A DNA stretch of 64,000 nt, from NCBI GenBank assembly GCA_009779935.1, contig WRAX01000004.1, positions 1 through 64,000 of the forward strand. Direction: 5' to 3'. Of this stretch, positions 29,107 to 37,978 are shown piece by piece. The DNA comes from Defluviitaleaceae bacterium (GTDB lineage Bacteria; Bacillota; Clostridia; Lachnospirales; WRAX01). The notes beneath the pieces were generated by a model that was not told the origin of the DNA, did not search any database, and worked only from the letters and a program-made list of their open reading frames with translations. The first letter of the stretch is position 1. Each line of letters begins with the position of its first letter. The translations under genes and the position numbers were made by a program.

Positions 29107-30999
29107 TTCTGTTTTAAGCTCACCCATCAAACCAAGGATATTGGCAGTTTTTGTGCTAATTTCCTCCACACTTACGGCAATTTCGCCACTGCTGTTTTTG
29201 ATATTTTCCACTTGGTTGATGAAGCTTGCGGCACTTTCTTGCAGTTCTTTCAAAATCTTGAAAACAGCTTCTGCATTTGTGTTGTCCGAATTTACTGTGT
29301 CCATTGTTTTCTTGGCAAGTTCGCCCACTTCGTTGGCCACCACACCAAAGCCTGCGCCATGTTTGCCTGCCCGTGCTGCTTCTATGGTAGCATTAATGGA
29401 TAGTAAGTTGGTTTTGCGTGCAATTAGGTGGATTTCGGAATAAGCCCTTTCAAGGGCGGAATTAAGGGTCTTAAACTCTTTGTGAACGGAGTCTAAGGTA
29501 TTCGCCATCACTTGCCCTTGTGCCACGGCGTGCTCTGCAAAATTATTAATTGTTTTGGCGTTATCCGATGTTTTGGTATTATCGCCTGATAATTCCGAAA
29601 GCATTAAGCCTATGTCCTCAAAAGCGTCCACAATAGACTTTTGATAGTTTAACTGGCTGCGCAAGTTAGATTTAAGGTAATAAACACATTTTTCCCTTTG
29701 GGTCAGGCCGTAAATTACCGCTTTTGCAAAGTCCTCACAGGTTTTGTATCCGCAGGCACGGCAGTCGATACTCTTATCTTCTTCGGTAGTTTTGAGGATG
29801 GATTTGAAAACCGCCTCCACTTCGTTTTTCTGAATTCGGCAGGCATCTACCCCATCATTGGTGGTGTATTTGCACATAAAATCTTCTAACCGCAAGTTGG
29901 CAAAAACCTCATTAAGCCTTGCAAGGCGTTGTTCGGGAGTATGCAAAACTTCGCCCCCGCTGCTTTTTAGGGCATTGTACTTTTTGGTGCGCATTAAGTT
30001 GGATTGGTACGCAATGCTATTGCCGTTGGAATGGCGAAATTCGGTTGCCGTCCCTTCTATACAGCCTTTTTCGCAATTCAAAATATCCACCAACACAGGC
30101 ATGGATGAAGAATCTTTCCGTGACAAATCCCTGTATTTCCGCAGATAGTCATAGGCCAAATGCTCCCCCTCCACTTGCAAAACAAAGGTTTCCGGGCCCA
30201 TATAATACGCCACATTGTCCTTTAAGCCGCCGGGCTTAGGGTACAGCGCACCCATACCATAATCAATTTCATCATCCACTTCTGGATATGATGATAAATT
30301 AATTCGCTGGTCTCTAATTCGCTCCATCAGAGCTTTGTAGGTTACATTGTATTTTATCATGCCAAGCCCCCGCAGCGATTCTATTTCATATTTCTTGGAA
30401 ATGCAGGGGGATAAAAACATTAAATCATCGGTAATGCCCATGTATTTGCGCAAATAAATCGCCATACACATCATGGGGGATTGGATTGGCATTAGATTTG
30501 GGATAAGCTCCGGCTGGTGCTTTTCGATATAGGCTACAATGGATGGGCAGGGTTGGGCGATGTGCCCCTTGCCGCCTTTTTGTTGGATGTGATTAAGATA
30601 GCCCCAAGTTGTAATATCCGCACCAAAGCTAACGGAATAAAAATGCTTAACCCCAAGGCTTTTAAGGTATCCGAAAACACGCTTGTATTGGTTTGGATAA
30701 TTAAGGTAAAAAGCAGGGGCAACGATTACAGATATGGGCTTGCCCTGCCCAAGGTCTGTAAAAAACTGTTGGGTATCATCATGGAAATGGCGTACATTAT
30801 GGGTGCAGGTGTCATTGCAAATGCCACAAAGGATACATTGATTTTGGTCCACATAAACTTTGTAGTTTCCGGATTCCTTCTCAACGGCCACATTGGCGCG
30901 TAATATCGGGCATTCGTGTATGCACTTATTACAGTCGATACAACCTTCACTGTCGGTGTAAATTAAACCTTTGTTGTAACCATCACTTTTGTTAAGCAT
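29104..30999 (-). CDS. [FeFe]-hydrogenase-like iron-sulfur sensor fused to MCP signalling domain
   Basis: 2x[4Fe-4S] N-terminus (CIDCNKCIHECP, CILCGICNDTC), H-cluster-type motifs QPCPS, SPCISKKYE, NCEKGCIEG, CRACGYKTCEDFA, then MCP hairpin ARKTNLLSINATIEAARAGKHGAGFGVVANEVGELAKKT. Confidence 0.9.
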   Translation of the reverse strand: MLNKSDGYNKGLIYTDSEGCIDCNKCIHECPILRANVAVEKESGNYKVYVDQNQCILCGICNDTCTHNVRHFHDDTQQFFTDLGQGKPISVIVAPAFYLNYPNQYKRVFGYLKSLGVKHFYSVSFGADITTWGYLNHIQQKGGKGHIAQPCPSIVAYIEKHQPELIPNLMPIQSPMMCMAIYLRKYMGITDDLMFLSPCISKKYEIESLRGLGMIKYNVTYKALMERIRDQRINLSSYPEVDDEIDYGMGALYPKPGGLKDNVAYYMGPETFVLQVEGEHLAYDYLRKYRDLSRKDSSSMPVLVDILNCEKGCIEGTATEFRHSNGNSIAYQSNLMRTKKYNALKSSGGEVLHTPEQRLARLNEVFANLRLEDFMCKYTTNDGVDACRIQKNEVEAVFKSILKTTEEDKSIDCRACGYKTCEDFAKAVIYGLTQREKCVYYLKSNLRSQLNYQKSIVDAFEDIGLMLSELSGDNTKTSDNAKTINNFAEHAVAQGQVMANTLDSVHKEFKTLNSALERAYSEIHLIARKTNLLSINATIEAARAGKHGAGFGVVANEVGELAKKTMDTVNSDNTNAEAVFKILKELQESAASFINQVENIKNSSGEIAVSVEEISTKTANILGLMGELKTE

Positions 31000-31061
31000 G
31001 TGATACCTCCTTGGTTTTTATCTTAACCATATTGCGAAGCCATAACACTTTTACAATAAAA

Positions 31062-31811
31062 TTATTGCAGGTTGCCCCTAATGTTCTCATACAGGTTTTG
31101 GGTAGCTTCGGGTGTGGACAGGCTTATGTACAGTGGGCCTGCTGTGCGGCGGCTGATGCGTATTGTTGGCCCCTGGTCGGGGCTTTGGACAATTAGGTGC
31201 CCGGCGGCAAAACGTCCTCGCAGGTTGTTTGGTGTGCCGTGTCCCATACGGCGGATGCCCGTTCCAATATCTTCCATGGAATATTGATATAAATGTACCT
31301 CGGCAATTTCGCTAAACTGCACGGTGATGCCGTATAAGCCTGCAAACGACAGGGAATTATCGCTAAAATTAGCACGTATGGGGCGTGTGCCTTCAAAAAA
31401 CAGCCAGCCAGCAGGCAGCATGGTTACAAGCACGAAAATGCCTATCAAAATTAAGGCTTTTTTGCGCTTTGCGGGCTTGTCCGTCAGAGCCTTACCATCT
31501 TCATCTTTGATGCGGAAGCTTTTGGAAATGGATGACCAAACTGTTGCCCCCACAAACACTAAAAGGGCGAAAAAACCGGGTAAATAGCCCCAGCTAAATC
31601 CAAAATGGGTAAACAAGGCGGATATGGCGCAAATGCCTGCTGTTACCAGTATCACCATTCCGTTAAAGTGCAAATAGGTCTTTTGGTCAATTTTGGCTTG
31701 TCTTTCTTCGCTCATCCACATTATTTTGATGCCGCCGCCCCGCATCCATATAACGCCGATTATGGCGAACAAAACAGCAATTGCCGCCATTAAAATTGTT
31801 AATATTAACAT
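31062..31811 (-). CDS. DUF3784-like membrane protein with C-terminal PH-like domain
   Basis: N-term TM pairs and YLHFNGMVILVTAGIC; C-terminal GITVQFSEIAEVHLY. Confidence 0.55.
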   Translation of the reverse strand: MLILTILMAAIAVLFAIIGVIWMRGGGIKIMWMSEERQAKIDQKTYLHFNGMVILVTAGICAISALFTHFGFSWGYLPGFFALLVFVGATVWSSISKSFRIKDEDGKALTDKPAKRKKALILIGIFVLVTMLPAGWLFFEGTRPIRANFSDNSLSFAGLYGITVQFSEIAEVHLYQYSMEDIGTGIRRMGHGTPNNLRGRFAAGHLIVQSPDQGPTIRISRRTAGPLYISLSTPEATQNLYENIRGNLQ

Positions 31812-31844
31812 TAGAATGCCTCCTTAAAGTTTTCGTGTGCGCTA

Positions 31845-32657
31845 CTACTCCACAGCAAGTGCCAAGGCCATGGAAGCCATCTTTTCCTCCGCCGTTGCCC
31901 CGCGGGAAACCAATACAATCGGAACTTTTGCACCCAGCACACAGCCTGCCATAACTGCCTGCCCCATGTAAATCAGGGTTTTGCCAAGTATGTTGCCGCT
32001 GGCGATATTTGGGGCAATAAATAGGTCGGTTTCCCCTGTAATTTCGCTGGCAAAGCCTTTTAACTGGGCGGATTTTTTGCTTACAGCAAGGTCGAAGGCG
32101 ATTGGGCCTTCTAAGATGCATTCACCAAATTCCCCTGTCTTTGCACGCTCGGCAAGTTTTGCCGCATCTACGGTTTCCTGCATTTTATCACTAATGGTTT
32201 CAACGGCGCATAAGGCTGCCACCTTTGGCTGCTCGTAGCCCACACTGCGCAAAAAAACCAGTGCATTTTTAAGGATATTTGCCTTTTGCTCCAAATCGGG
32301 ATTCGGCACCATGCCCCCATCGGTTACAAACATCAATTTGTGGTAGTTTGGTGTTTGAAACGCCCCCAAATGAGACATTAGCCCACCAAGACCGATACCC
32401 TTTTCTTTATCCACAACAGCCTTTAACAGCTCGCCTGTGGAAAGGCCGCCCTTCATCAAAATATTACCTTTGCCTTGTTTTATTAACTCCACAGCCTCGG
32501 CGGCGGTGCCGCCCAATATATGTCCAACACCCCATTTTTCCTCTGCAAGGCGCAAGGCTTCCAGGGATAGCTCGTCCGCCGCACCGGCCAATACAATGGT
32601 GGGTTTATTTGTCATGCCTGCCATTTTGGTTTCAAGTTGTGCGAAATTTTTAATCAT
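31845..32657 (-). CDS. phosphate butyryl/acetyltransferase family protein
   Basis: ILMKGGLSTGELLKAVVDKEKGIG...; TDLFIAPNIASGNILGKTLIYMGQAVMAGCVLGAKVPIVLVSR. Confidence 0.9.
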   Translation of the reverse strand: MIKNFAQLETKMAGMTNKPTIVLAGAADELSLEALRLAEEKWGVGHILGGTAAEAVELIKQGKGNILMKGGLSTGELLKAVVDKEKGIGLGGLMSHLGAFQTPNYHKLMFVTDGGMVPNPDLEQKANILKNALVFLRSVGYEQPKVAALCAVETISDKMQETVDAAKLAERAKTGEFGECILEGPIAFDLAVSKKSAQLKGFASEITGETDLFIAPNIASGNILGKTLIYMGQAVMAGCVLGAKVPIVLVSRGATAEEKMASMALALAVE

Positions 32658-32692
32658 CAGTATTCTCCTTTGTGGGTGCATTGTGCGCATCC

Positions 32693-33187
32693 CTACATTA
32701 TTAGGTTTGTGATATCTGCGTGGGACATGCCAATGTCCATAAATCCGTAGTAATCCAAGTCTTGGGGCAATTCCTTGCGGTTGGGCTTGCGTTTTAGCCG
32801 CAGCAGGCGCATAATATCATCTACCAGTTTATCATCATAAATGCCAAAAGCAAGCCATTTGCCGTCATGCAGGGCTTCTTCACTATCAAAAGCATTGCGT
32901 ACAACTTTACCAAAACTTTCCCGCTCTTGCTCAAATTTTGCCTGCTCGTCTTTACCAAGCACAATGCAGGCGATAAAATACCCTTCACGCAAGCTAAATA
33001 TAATAAGGCTTTTTCCGCTTCGCCTTATAAAAAGATTGTTATAGTTTTTGTGGGTGGGCTCGCCTTCCCTCCAATCCTCATCCATCACATAATGGAAGCG
33101 GATTTTACCCAGTAGCTTTTCCCAAGCGGTGCTGGATTTTCCCAGCATTTGCTTAACTTCTTCATAGGGTTTGGTTGGCCTGTCCAT
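32693..33187 (-). CDS. DUF3788 family protein
   Basis: RFHYVMDEDWREGEPTHKNYNNLFIRRSGKSLIIFSLREGYF. Confidence 0.7.
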   Translation of the reverse strand: MDRPTKPYEEVKQMLGKSSTAWEKLLGKIRFHYVMDEDWREGEPTHKNYNNLFIRRSGKSLIIFSLREGYFIACIVLGKDEQAKFEQERESFGKVVRNAFDSEEALHDGKWLAFGIYDDKLVDDIMRLLRLKRKPNRKELPQDLDYYGFMDIGMSHADITNLIM

Positions 33188-33782
33188 CCAATACCTCCCC
33201 AAAAGTTGTTTTTGAAATCATTGCCAACAATTCTTCCTTACCCTGCCGTGTTTCACTGGAAAAGGGCAGCATGGGCGTGTCCTTGCTTTCGCCCAGCGTG
33301 TTACGTATCATTTTAACGTGCTTGGCAATTTGGCTACGTTTTATCTTATCCATTTTAGTTAAAACATAAATAATTTGTATTTTGTAGTGGTTTAGCCACT
33401 CCACCATTTGCAAATCCTGTGCTGATGGGGCGTGGCGGATATCCAGAAGCAGAACAATGCCTTTTAGTTGATGTCTATCTTTCAAGTATCCCTCTATCAT
33501 CTTTCCCCAGCTGGCAATTTCTTCCTTTGGGCCTTTGGCGTAGCCGTATCCGGGCAGGTCCACAAAATACATCTTGTTATCAATATCATAAAAGTTTATT
33601 GTGCGGGTTTTGCCCGGGCTTTGGCTAACCCTGGCGATGGCTTTGCGCCCCACCAAACAATTTATCAAAGAAGATTTGCCTACATTAGAGCGGCCAACGA
33701 AGGCCATTTCAGGCAATTCCACTTCGGGAAAACCGGCAGGCTTAACTGCAACCGCTGCCAAGTTTACATTCACAATTTTCAT
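33162..33782 (-). CDS. engB: ribosome biogenesis GTP-binding protein EngB/YsxC
   Basis: EVAFVGRSNVGKSSLIN-type P-loop, RVSQSPGKTRTINFY, FVDLPGYGYAK, LTKMDK. Confidence 0.96.
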   Translation of the reverse strand: MKIVNVNLAAVAVKPAGFPEVELPEMAFVGRSNVGKSSLINCLVGRKAIARVSQSPGKTRTINFYDIDNKMYFVDLPGYGYAKGPKEEIASWGKMIEGYLKDRHQLKGIVLLLDIRHAPSAQDLQMVEWLNHYKIQIIYVLTKMDKIKRSQIAKHVKMIRNTLGESKDTPMLPFSSETRQGKEELLAMISKTTFGEVLDGQANQTL

Positions 33783-33854
33783 CTTGCGCATCTCTCATTT
33801 CTGTGGTATTCTTATAGGAGGCTGTTAAGCAGGCTCCTATGTGAGGTGTTTATT

Positions 33855-34175
33855 TTGACGAAAATTTTATTTATATCTCCCGCACGCAAATCACGGGATA
33901 TAATGACCGCCCGTGCAATGCAAGAGGCGAGAAGTGCAGGCATTATGATTTCCATAACCACCGCCACGGAAAAGGAGGGGCTTGCCCGCCTTGCAACCGA
34001 GGATGACTTTGGGTTGATATTATTATGCCCCAATCTGCGCTTTTTGCTTAATAAGGAAGAGGGGGCAGCTTTACTTAATAAAACCCCTTTGATTGTGGTA
34101 CCTAGCAATATTTTGGGTAGCCTTGATGGGGTAGGGCTTTTGCGGATTATCGACCAAGCCATACGCAACCTATGA
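33855..34175 (+). CDS. small PTS EIIB-like (Rossmann-type) protein, TTG start
   Basis: TKILFISPARKSRDIMTARAMQEARSAGIMISITTATEKE...LILLCPNLRFLL; IIB-like topology. Confidence 0.45.
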   Translation: MTKILFISPARKSRDIMTARAMQEARSAGIMISITTATEKEGLARLATEDDFGLILLCPNLRFLLNKEEGAALLNKTPLIVVPSNILGSLDGVGLLRIIDQAIRNL

Positions 34176-34213
34176 TAGACGGAACGGCAAAAAAGGCGCA
34201 AACACGCCCGTTT

Positions 34214-35200
34214 TTACTCTCCCTTTCTATCTCTTTGCATTAAATCAAGTACAACAGTTTTGGGGTCTTTGCCTTCAAACAACACCTTGTTTACTTCTTC
34301 TACAATAGGCATATCCACCCTATGTTTCCGTGCCAGAGCAAGCACCGTTGGTGCTGTGTTTATGCCTTCTACTGCCATATTAACTTCTGCCAGCACCTGT
34401 TCCGCATTTTTGCCTTGGGCAAGCAGGTTTCCGCCACGCCAATTTCGGCTGTGTTTGCTGGTGCATGTTACAATCAAATCCCCAATTCCGGATAGCCCTG
34501 CAAATGTGTAAATTTCTGCACCCATGGCAACGCCAAGGCGGGCAATTTCTGCCATGCCGCGTGTCATCAGTGCGGCTTTTGTATTATCGCCATATCCAAG
34601 CCCGTCACATACACCTGCGGCAAGGGCGATGACGTTTTTTAGCACGCCGCCCAGCTCCACACCAATAATATCACCTGATGTGTACACCCGAAAGGTATCG
34701 TTGCTAAAAATATCCTGCACTTGCTTGGCAGTGTCAGCGCAAGGCGAGCCGGCAGTTACGGTGGTTGGCAGGTTTCTGCTAACCTCCTCCGCATGGCTGG
34801 GACCGGACAGACAGGCGATTTTACAACCGGGGATAAGGGTTTCCAAGTATTCTGTAATTCGTTGCAAAGGCTCTTTTATCAGTCCCTTGGAAGCGTTTAT
34901 AATAATTTGCCCCGCCTTTAAGTGGGGGGTGATAATGGGCATTTTTTCGGGAATATCTTTGGATGACAGAACAACCAAAACCACATCACCGTCCGCTGCC
35001 TGTTTTTCATCGGCGGTTATCACAATATCTGATGGGATGGTAATGCCCGGCAAAGAGCGTTGGTTGACCCGCTCCCTATCCAACATTCCCGCAAGGGCTT
35101 CGTTTGGCTCCCACATTGTAACTTTGTGACCGTTTTTGTGTAAAACGCAAGCAAGGGCAATGCCCCAGCTTCCAAAACCCAGTACGCTGACTTTTTTCAT
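34214..35200 (-). CDS. gpsA: NAD(P)H-dependent glycerol-3-phosphate dehydrogenase
   Basis: VSVLGFGSWGIALA, CLSGPSHAEEV, ELGGVLKNVIALAAG, GIGDLIVTCTSKHSRN. Confidence 0.96.
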   Translation of the reverse strand: MKKVSVLGFGSWGIALACVLHKNGHKVTMWEPNEALAGMLDRERVNQRSLPGITIPSDIVITADEKQAADGDVVLVVLSSKDIPEKMPIITPHLKAGQIIINASKGLIKEPLQRITEYLETLIPGCKIACLSGPSHAEEVSRNLPTTVTAGSPCADTAKQVQDIFSNDTFRVYTSGDIIGVELGGVLKNVIALAAGVCDGLGYGDNTKAALMTRGMAEIARLGVAMGAEIYTFAGLSGIGDLIVTCTSKHSRNWRGGNLLAQGKNAEQVLAEVNMAVEGINTAPTVLALARKHRVDMPIVEEVNKVLFEGKDPKTVVLDLMQRDRKGE

Positions 35201-35214
35201 CTTGCCCCCCGTTA

Positions 35215-36000
35215 TTATCGTATTTTATGTACTTGCGCAATGGATTGGATATCGCTGTAAAAATGGTTCAAATCCTCTTCATTGCGCACATCCCAGATGG
35301 TTGAAAATTTGTTGTACATCTCCTGCGCTGCATCCATTTCCGAAACGCCGTAAAGCTCCTGAATGTTATGGATAATGTCCCGCACCATTTCTTCCCGTGA
35401 TTTAGCAGATTTTTCTGCATCCAAAATATCATCCCGTATGGCGTTCATCTCGCTATCCAGTGCATGGGCGGCTTCTGCTGCTTTTACAAGGCGGGATTTA
35501 ATGGTTTCGGGGATGACACCCTTGTATTTGTAGCGCAAAGAATGCTCTGTAACCGCCCAAAAATTCATAGCAAGGGTGCGTATTTGTATTTCGCATCTTG
35601 GCGAACATTTGCCGAAAGCAGTGTTTAAGCCATATTCCACAACAAAATGGTAACTGCGGTATCCGCTGGGCTTCATGGTGTTAACAAAGTCTTTTTCCAG
35701 CAAGATTTTCATATCATCCCGCTCGCTGATAAGTTTTGTGAGTATGTGAATATCGTCCACGAAGCGGCATATGATTCGCAGGCCGGCAATATCATCAATT
35801 TCTCCAAAAACCCTGTCAAGGGGTATTTTTTTGCGGTGTGCCTTGGAGATTATGGAAGGCACGGTTTTTACCCGTGCCTCCACGGAAAAAATAGGGGTGG
35901 TTTTTTCCACCCGCTCAAATTGCAGGGCAATGTTTTCAAATTTGGCTTTAAGCTCGTCCGTCGCTTGGTGGTAGGGTAAAAGCTCTTTTTCCCAGTTCAT
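35215..36000 (-). CDS. small alarmone synthetase (RelQ/YjbM-like GTP pyrophosphokinase)
   Basis: DDIAGLRIICRFVDDI, GYRSYHFVVEY, CEIQIRTLAMNFWAVTEHSLRYKYK. Confidence 0.92.
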   Translation of the reverse strand: MNWEKELLPYHQATDELKAKFENIALQFERVEKTTPIFSVEARVKTVPSIISKAHRKKIPLDRVFGEIDDIAGLRIICRFVDDIHILTKLISERDDMKILLEKDFVNTMKPSGYRSYHFVVEYGLNTAFGKCSPRCEIQIRTLAMNFWAVTEHSLRYKYKGVIPETIKSRLVKAAEAAHALDSEMNAIRDDILDAEKSAKSREEMVRDIIHNIQELYGVSEMDAAQEMYNKFSTIWDVRNEEDLNHFYSDIQSIAQVHKIR

Positions 36001-36002
36001 AA

Positions 36003-36917
36003 TTACAAAACGTGCTGGTCTACCAATTTAACAAGCCCTAAAATATCAGGCTTGGACAATTGGGCAGTTGCTCCTAATTGCTCACCTTTAAGGCGCATTT
36101 GCTCGTGAATGGTAGATGAGAAGATGATAACGGGTAGATGCTTTAATGTCTCATCATCACGGATAAGTTTTAACAGCCTGTGGCCGTCCATTTTGGGCAT
36201 TTCCACATCAGTGATAATCATTTTTACAAAATTTTCAATGGGCTCTCCCGTGGATTTGTAGCTTTGTAGAGCATCCCAGGCTTCCTGTCCATTTTGCAGC
36301 ATGGTAAGGTTGGTGTAGCCGGCCGCCCCAAGGGCATCCACCAATGCTTTGTTAATGGCGTGGGAATCATCTGCAAGCAAAATGGGCTTGTCGGACATGT
36401 CCCTGTTGCCAAGCTTACCCAGCTCATCCAATTGTATGCCGGATTCCGGTGAAATATCCGCCAAAACTTTTTCAAAATCCAAAATGGTGATAAGTTTTTC
36501 CTTTACACGGGCAATGCCTGTTGCCAAGCCATCCTGCCCACCGTAAATGGCCGCATCGGGCTTTTCGATTTGGTTCCAAGAAAGGCGGTGTATCTCCTCC
36601 ACTGCATGGACGTGGAAGGCGGAAAGAACCTTGTTAAAGTTGGTGATGATAAAGATGTCCTTGGTAACATCAGGCGATTCCGGATGCCCTAAGTATGCAG
36701 GCAAATTAATCAGCGTCATCATCGCGCCGCGGGGGTTAAAAACCCCCTCCACAAACGGGTTGGAATTGGGCATTGGCGTAACTTCGTGGTATTTCATAAG
36801 CTCCACAATCTTTGCCACATTAATGCCGTAATGACGCCCATCAATGGTAAATTCCAAAATTTCCAGCTCATTGGTGCCGGATTCTAAAAGTATCTCTTGT
36901 TTTCTTCTCTCTGGCAT
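36003..36917 (-). CDS. CheV-type chemotaxis protein (CheW plus receiver)
   Basis: CheW domain then receiver ILLADDSHAINK...IITDVEMPKMDGHRLLKLIRDD. Confidence 0.9.
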   Translation of the reverse strand: MPERRKQEILLESGTNELEILEFTIDGRHYGINVAKIVELMKYHEVTPMPNSNPFVEGVFNPRGAMMTLINLPAYLGHPESPDVTKDIFIITNFNKVLSAFHVHAVEEIHRLSWNQIEKPDAAIYGGQDGLATGIARVKEKLITILDFEKVLADISPESGIQLDELGKLGNRDMSDKPILLADDSHAINKALVDALGAAGYTNLTMLQNGQEAWDALQSYKSTGEPIENFVKMIITDVEMPKMDGHRLLKLIRDDETLKHLPVIIFSSTIHEQMRLKGEQLGATAQLSKPDILGLVKLVDQHVL

Positions 36918-37236
36918 AGCTACCTCCTGTAAAGGCATATTTGTTATGCCTATTATAACATAAAAATGCGTCCACCGCAAGATGTAAGGCGCATTTTTTT
37001 ATTGGTAAAGCCAAACACATTTAATATGCCTGTTTATCGAAATTTAACTGCCTTAAAGTGACCACAAATCTTGTTTTTGGAAAAACAAAACCATATTCCA
37101 TGGCGGGAATATGGCTTGCATTAAAAAACTTGTCAAGACTTTTCCGATTTATTGTCATTTTTTGGCTTGTAACCTGCAAAGCGACGCCCGCATAAAATGG
37201 TTTTAGATAACATCCCGTATTGAAAGGAGGGGTGGC

Positions 37237-37536
37237 GTGGAGGCTAATAAAATTTTTGATAAAATACCTTTCCCAATTGATGATTTTAACCTTTTGCAAA
37301 AGGAAGAATTTTTGAGTAGAAAGCCCTGCGTGCCATGGCCCGGTCCGCCAGGCCCACCCGGTCCGCCGGGCAAAGATGGGCAGCCGGGTCCAGCTGGTGC
37401 ACAAGGCCCAAAAGGCGACCCGGGCATTTACCTAAACACCATTTTTGTGGACGATTATGTAAAGTTGCCCGATAAGGAAAAATTCAAGGCTGACACTTTG
37501 TGGGTTATTTATCCGGAGGGATATCTAAAAGTTTAA
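37237..37536 (+). CDS. short collagen-like protein (GTG start)
   Basis: [28 protein letters not shown] Gly-X-Y run. Confidence 0.75.
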   Translation: MEANKIFDKIPFPIDDFNLLQKEEFLSRKPCVPWPGPPGPPGPPGKDGQPGPAGAQGPKGDPGIYLNTIFVDDYVKLPDKEKFKADTLWVIYPEGYLKV

Positions 37537-37549
37537 GGAGTGATATTTT

Positions 37550-37903
37550 ATGGCAAGTGCAGTTTCGTATGAATATCTAAAATCTATCCAAGGCGCACCA
37601 AATGGCATACCAACCCTTGATGGAAGCGGGGAAATACCAACCACCCAACTACCATCGTCGGCGGTAAGCCCATTTAAGGGGCGGTTTGCAGATGAGGCAG
37701 ATCTTATCGACGAATACTTGACCGCCGGCATGGCTGATTTTGCCTTTTTGGACGACACAGCCAGCTTCTGGTATTGGAATGCACTTTTAACCGTGCCTGC
37801 ATGGGTTAATCAAGAGATTGAGGAAAGCGACTATCTATTGTTAAGTGATGCGGCAAGGAGTGCCGTGCCATATCTTGTTGTGCCAAATGCTCCAACTCCA
37901 TAA
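37550..37903 (+). CDS. tail-fibre-like/surface hypothetical protein
   Basis: GAPNGIPTLDGSGEIPTTQLPSSAV motif common in fibre-type proteins. Confidence 0.6.
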   Translation: MASAVSYEYLKSIQGAPNGIPTLDGSGEIPTTQLPSSAVSPFKGRFADEADLIDEYLTAGMADFAFLDDTASFWYWNALLTVPAWVNQEIEESDYLLLSDAARSAVPYLVVPNAPTP

Positions 37904-37939
37904 CATCTGAAAATAGCTAACAAACACAATTGTCAATAA

Positions 37940-37978
37940 AACAATATAGGGACGGATTTTATCCGTCCCTATATTGTT
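37940..37978. terminator. bidirectional hairpin between convergent genes
   Basis: Perfect 18-bp inverted repeat AACAATATAGGGACGGAT-ttt-ATCCGTCCCTATATTGTT. Confidence 0.7.
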
